Shown in pieces: positions 7,296 to 9,092 of a stretch of 9,092 nt of DNA. A model generated the notes under the pieces. The model saw nothing but the letters and a program-made list of their open reading frames with translations. It made no database searches and had not been told where the DNA came from. How positions within the stretch are numbered: the first letter of the stretch is position 1; each line of letters opens with the position of its first letter. The position numbers and the translations under genes are program-made. The stretch comes from Vallitaleaceae bacterium (GTDB lineage Bacteria > Bacillota > Clostridia > Lachnospirales > Vallitaleaceae). Location of the stretch: assembly GCA_027858555.1 (NCBI GenBank), contig JAQICP010000184.1, positions 1 to 9,092 on the forward strand, in the 5' to 3' direction.

Positions 7296-8850
7296 TGATA
7301 CCTATCACTTAAGCCTACTTTGGAAAAAGGGAGCAGAGTCATGTTTCGTCATGGATGATCAGAACTTCGATGACCTTAATATGAACGATTTTTTGAATCT
7401 ATATAAACCTAAATATCAAGATGAATATCGTGCCTATTTAAAAAACATACCGACCGATATAGAGACCATAGTGTATAGACAGGGGATTATGTCGGACATT
7501 ATCGACAATGACTTTCTACTGGATGTATTTAAAGAAGCAGGGGATAAATGTGCTTATATGTCAAGCTTGGTTAAGTTTGCCTATGAACGTGATGCTACGG
7601 TATATAATCTTTTGAAAAGAATTGAAGAGTCTGAGCATGTCATGACCCTAGTTGAGTATCTCTATAAGCATCTATCTGAGAACAATATCCTATCAGAGGG
7701 GTTGGTTGTGTTTAGGGATATGTTGAAAGATATCATATATAGTGATATCTATACTAACTATAAGGACGATATGGGCAGCATTAAAAAAATGGATGGTCGT
7801 GTCAGGAGTATCAAGATCGGCATGAATTTTGATGAAAATCTAAAACCGGTGGAAGCCATTGTGTTGTCACTTGATGAACAGCCATTTAGATATACCAGAG
7901 CTTTTAAGCAAACCGGTCGCATGATAGGTGGTGGCATTAAGATGCTTAGGCGATTACCACGCAGGATATTTGCACCTGAGACTTTGATTCCAACGGATGA
8001 ACTAAGTGTACTCGAGCAGTTATTAGAACCTGCATTAAAACAACTCATCCAGTTTTGTGATTTATTTAATCAATCCCTATTGAGCTTTATGGAAGAAGTA
8101 CTAGAAGACATCACTTTTTACAATATGCTACATGAATTTTTTAGGCTGATGGTAGATAACAATGTGCCGGTAACGAAGCCGGTATTTGGGGACCACATTG
8201 ATATAACATCCTTTTGCAATGTTAATCTCTTAAGTAAAATGATTAAGACAAAGACCACAGATCAGATGGTATACAACAACTTTGCTACAGATGAAGGTGA
8301 AAGATGCTTCATCCTCACTGGTGCCAATAGAGGGGGCAAAACAACCATCACACAAGGGATTGGACAGATATGCTTAATGGGTCAGTTAGGGGCTTATATA
8401 CCCGCTAAAACGGCATCACTGAAGGCTATTGATGGCTTGTACTTGTTGTTCCCCACTAAAGAGACTATTTCAGCCCAGTATGGTAGGCTGGGTGAAGAAT
8501 GTAAACGGTTTTCGGATATATTTGGTAAGCTGACAAGTGGCAGTTTATTGTTGATGAACGAGACCTTCGTCGGAACCAGCCATCTTGAAAGCTTGGTAAT
8601 TGCCAAGGAAACTATGAAGGCTTTATACGACACGAAATGTATGGTTTTGTATAACACTCACTTACATGAGTTGGTGACAGAACTTGCCACTGACGATGAC
8701 CAACGTAGTTTTATAAGTCTTGTTAATGGATCGGAAGCGGCACATGGTTCTTTTGTAATGAGAAGAGCAGAGCCACTTGGCAAGAGTTATGCCATAGAGA
8801 TCGCTCACAAGTATGGGGTGAGTTACGAACAACTGATAGGTCAGTCATAA
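7285..8850 (+). CDS. MutS-like ATPase B (paralogue of A)
   Basis: This 521-aa protein is a clear paralogue of the preceding product along its whole length. Shared landmarks include YRQGIMSDII near residue 65 and KPVEAIV near 190. Walker A is T345-G-A-N-R-G-G-K352-T-T354, the Walker B region is L-L-L-M-N425-E426-T-F-V-G-T-S-H, and the late His motif is N457-T-H-L-H-E-L463. Again it lacks the mismatch-recognition domain and the Smr domain, and Asn replaces the Walker B Asp. The ORF starts 11 bp before the end of gene A (ATG 7285, or 7288). Equal amounts of two diverged paralogues point to an obligate heterodimer, as in eukaryotic MSH pairs. Substrate could be recombination, stress or non-canonical DNA structures; the sequence does not say. 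It ends 197 bp before the next gene, with no clear terminator. Confidence 0.88.
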   Translation: MMFNDTYHLSLLWKKGAESCFVMDDQNFDDLNMNDFLNLYKPKYQDEYRAYLKNIPTDIETIVYRQGIMSDIIDNDFLLDVFKEAGDKCAYMSSLVKFAYERDATVYNLLKRIEESEHVMTLVEYLYKHLSENNILSEGLVVFRDMLKDIIYSDIYTNYKDDMGSIKKMDGRVRSIKIGMNFDENLKPVEAIVLSLDEQPFRYTRAFKQTGRMIGGGIKMLRRLPRRIFAPETLIPTDELSVLEQLLEPALKQLIQFCDLFNQSLLSFMEEVLEDITFYNMLHEFFRLMVDNNVPVTKPVFGDHIDITSFCNVNLLSKMIKTKTTDQMVYNNFATDEGERCFILTGANRGGKTTITQGIGQICLMGQLGAYIPAKTASLKAIDGLYLLFPTKETISAQYGRLGEECKRFSDIFGKLTSGSLLLMNETFVGTSHLESLVIAKETMKALYDTKCMVLYNTHLHELVTELATDDDQRSFISLVNGSEAAHGSFVMRRAEPLGKSYAIEIAHKYGVSYEQLIGQS

Positions 8851-8869
8851 GTAGGATGAGTGTGTACAA

Positions 8870-8944
8870 CTAATTGACTTATTATAAATAGGGTTAAGTC
8901 AGTATGACTAATTGACTCGCTATAAATGGATTAAGCTAGTATAA
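8870..8944 (+). repeat. Tandem imperfect direct repeat, 38 and 37 bp
   Basis: Unit 1 (8870-8907) and unit 2 (8908-8944) are adjacent and roughly 80% alike. Shared blocks in order are CTAATTGACT, ATAAAT, TTAAG and AGTAT. Unit 1 contains the perfect 7-bp inverted repeat TGACTTA (8875-8881) and TAAGTCA (8895-8901), and AGTCA-GTA-TGACT (8897-8909) spans the unit junction. The stretch lies just after the second mutS-like gene and has no coding potential that I can see. It could be protein-binding sites or a weak transcript end. Confidence 0.7.
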
Positions 8945-8990
8945 ACTTCTATAGATTTTGTAACCTTTTAGGGGAATCGCTCTTATTAGA

Positions 8991-9040
8991 TTGAGTACAG
9001 CCTCTTGCTATGTTAGAATAGATATACTAATAAAAAGAGG
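8991..9040 (+). promoter_or_regulatory. Sigma-A promoter and RBS of the last, partial gene
   Basis: TTGAGT (8991-8996), a 17-bp spacer and TAGAAT (9014-9019) with an upstream TG (extended -10) form a good promoter. AGAGG (9036-9040) lies 7 nt before ATG 9048. The repeat GCCTCTT (9000-9006) is exactly complementary to AAGAGGC (9035-9041), so one arm sits in the promoter spacer and the other covers the RBS. Confidence 0.65.
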
Positions 9041-9047
9041 CGATCAT

Positions 9048-9092
9048 ATGAGTAGCGTGTTAACACTTCCAGATAAACCAATACAAACATTA
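9048..9092 (+). CDS. N-terminus of an unidentified protein (partial)
   Basis: ATG at 9048 opens a frame with 15 codons (MSSVLTLPDKPIQTL) before the window ends. An AGAGG RBS at the right distance and a good promoter upstream support it as a real start. The peptide is too short to recognise a family. It has its own promoter, so it is probably a separate transcription unit from the mutS-like pair. Confidence 0.6.
   Translation, partial: MSSVLTLPDKPIQTL

Noticed and set aside
5715..8850. Annotation as mutS or mutS2 mismatch-repair genes
   Set aside because: Both proteins are much shorter than MutS1 and MutS2, lack the mismatch-recognition and Smr domains, and have Asn in Walker B.
8870..8944. 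CRISPR array
   Set aside because: There are only two adjacent degenerate units and no spacers of regular length between them.

Overview
The window looks like chromosomal DNA from a low-G+C Gram-positive bacterium, most likely in the class Clostridia. The sequence is AT-rich, the ribosome binding sites are strong AGGAGG-type, and the promoters are sigma-A-like. One gene encodes a secreted protein with three S-layer homology (SLH) domains, a cell-wall anchor typical of Firmicutes. The assignment below class level is open. I see no rRNA, tRNA, CRISPR array, insertion sequence or phage gene.

Left part, minus strand (1-2657): a TetR-type repressor gene (2064-2657) is followed 45 bp downstream, on the same strand, by the start of a long SLH surface-protein gene that runs off the left edge (1-2018). 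The surface protein has a signal peptide, three SLH domains, a beta-rich region, a Big_2 Ig-like domain and a GLUG-like segment. A 216-bp divergent region (2658-2873) holds the tetR promoter, a 24-bp near-perfect palindrome that is a candidate operator, and a promoter and strong RBS for the rightward genes.

Middle, plus strand (2874-5482): a GDT1/UPF0016 family cation (probably Mn2+) exporter carries an unusual C-terminal cytosolic extension with a four-cysteine cluster. A GPH-family (MelB-like) sugar/cation symporter follows 50 bp later.

Right part, plus strand (5715-8850): two paralogous MutS-like ATPases, 526 and 521 aa, overlap by 11 bp. Both keep the MutS core and ATPase but lack the mismatch-reading N-terminus. 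Both have Asn in place of the Walker B Asp. They probably act as a heterodimer, but their job is unknown. A related TTGACTT...TAAGTCA inverted motif lies upstream of the pair and again just downstream, where it is part of a tandem 38/37-bp repeat. The window ends with a good promoter, an RBS and the first 15 codons of an unidentified gene (9048 onward).

Nothing ties the genes into one pathway. The clearest functional units are the tetR/surface-protein pair and the coupled mutS-like pair. The best candidates for undescribed biology are the MutS-like pair and the cysteine-cluster extension of the cation exporter.
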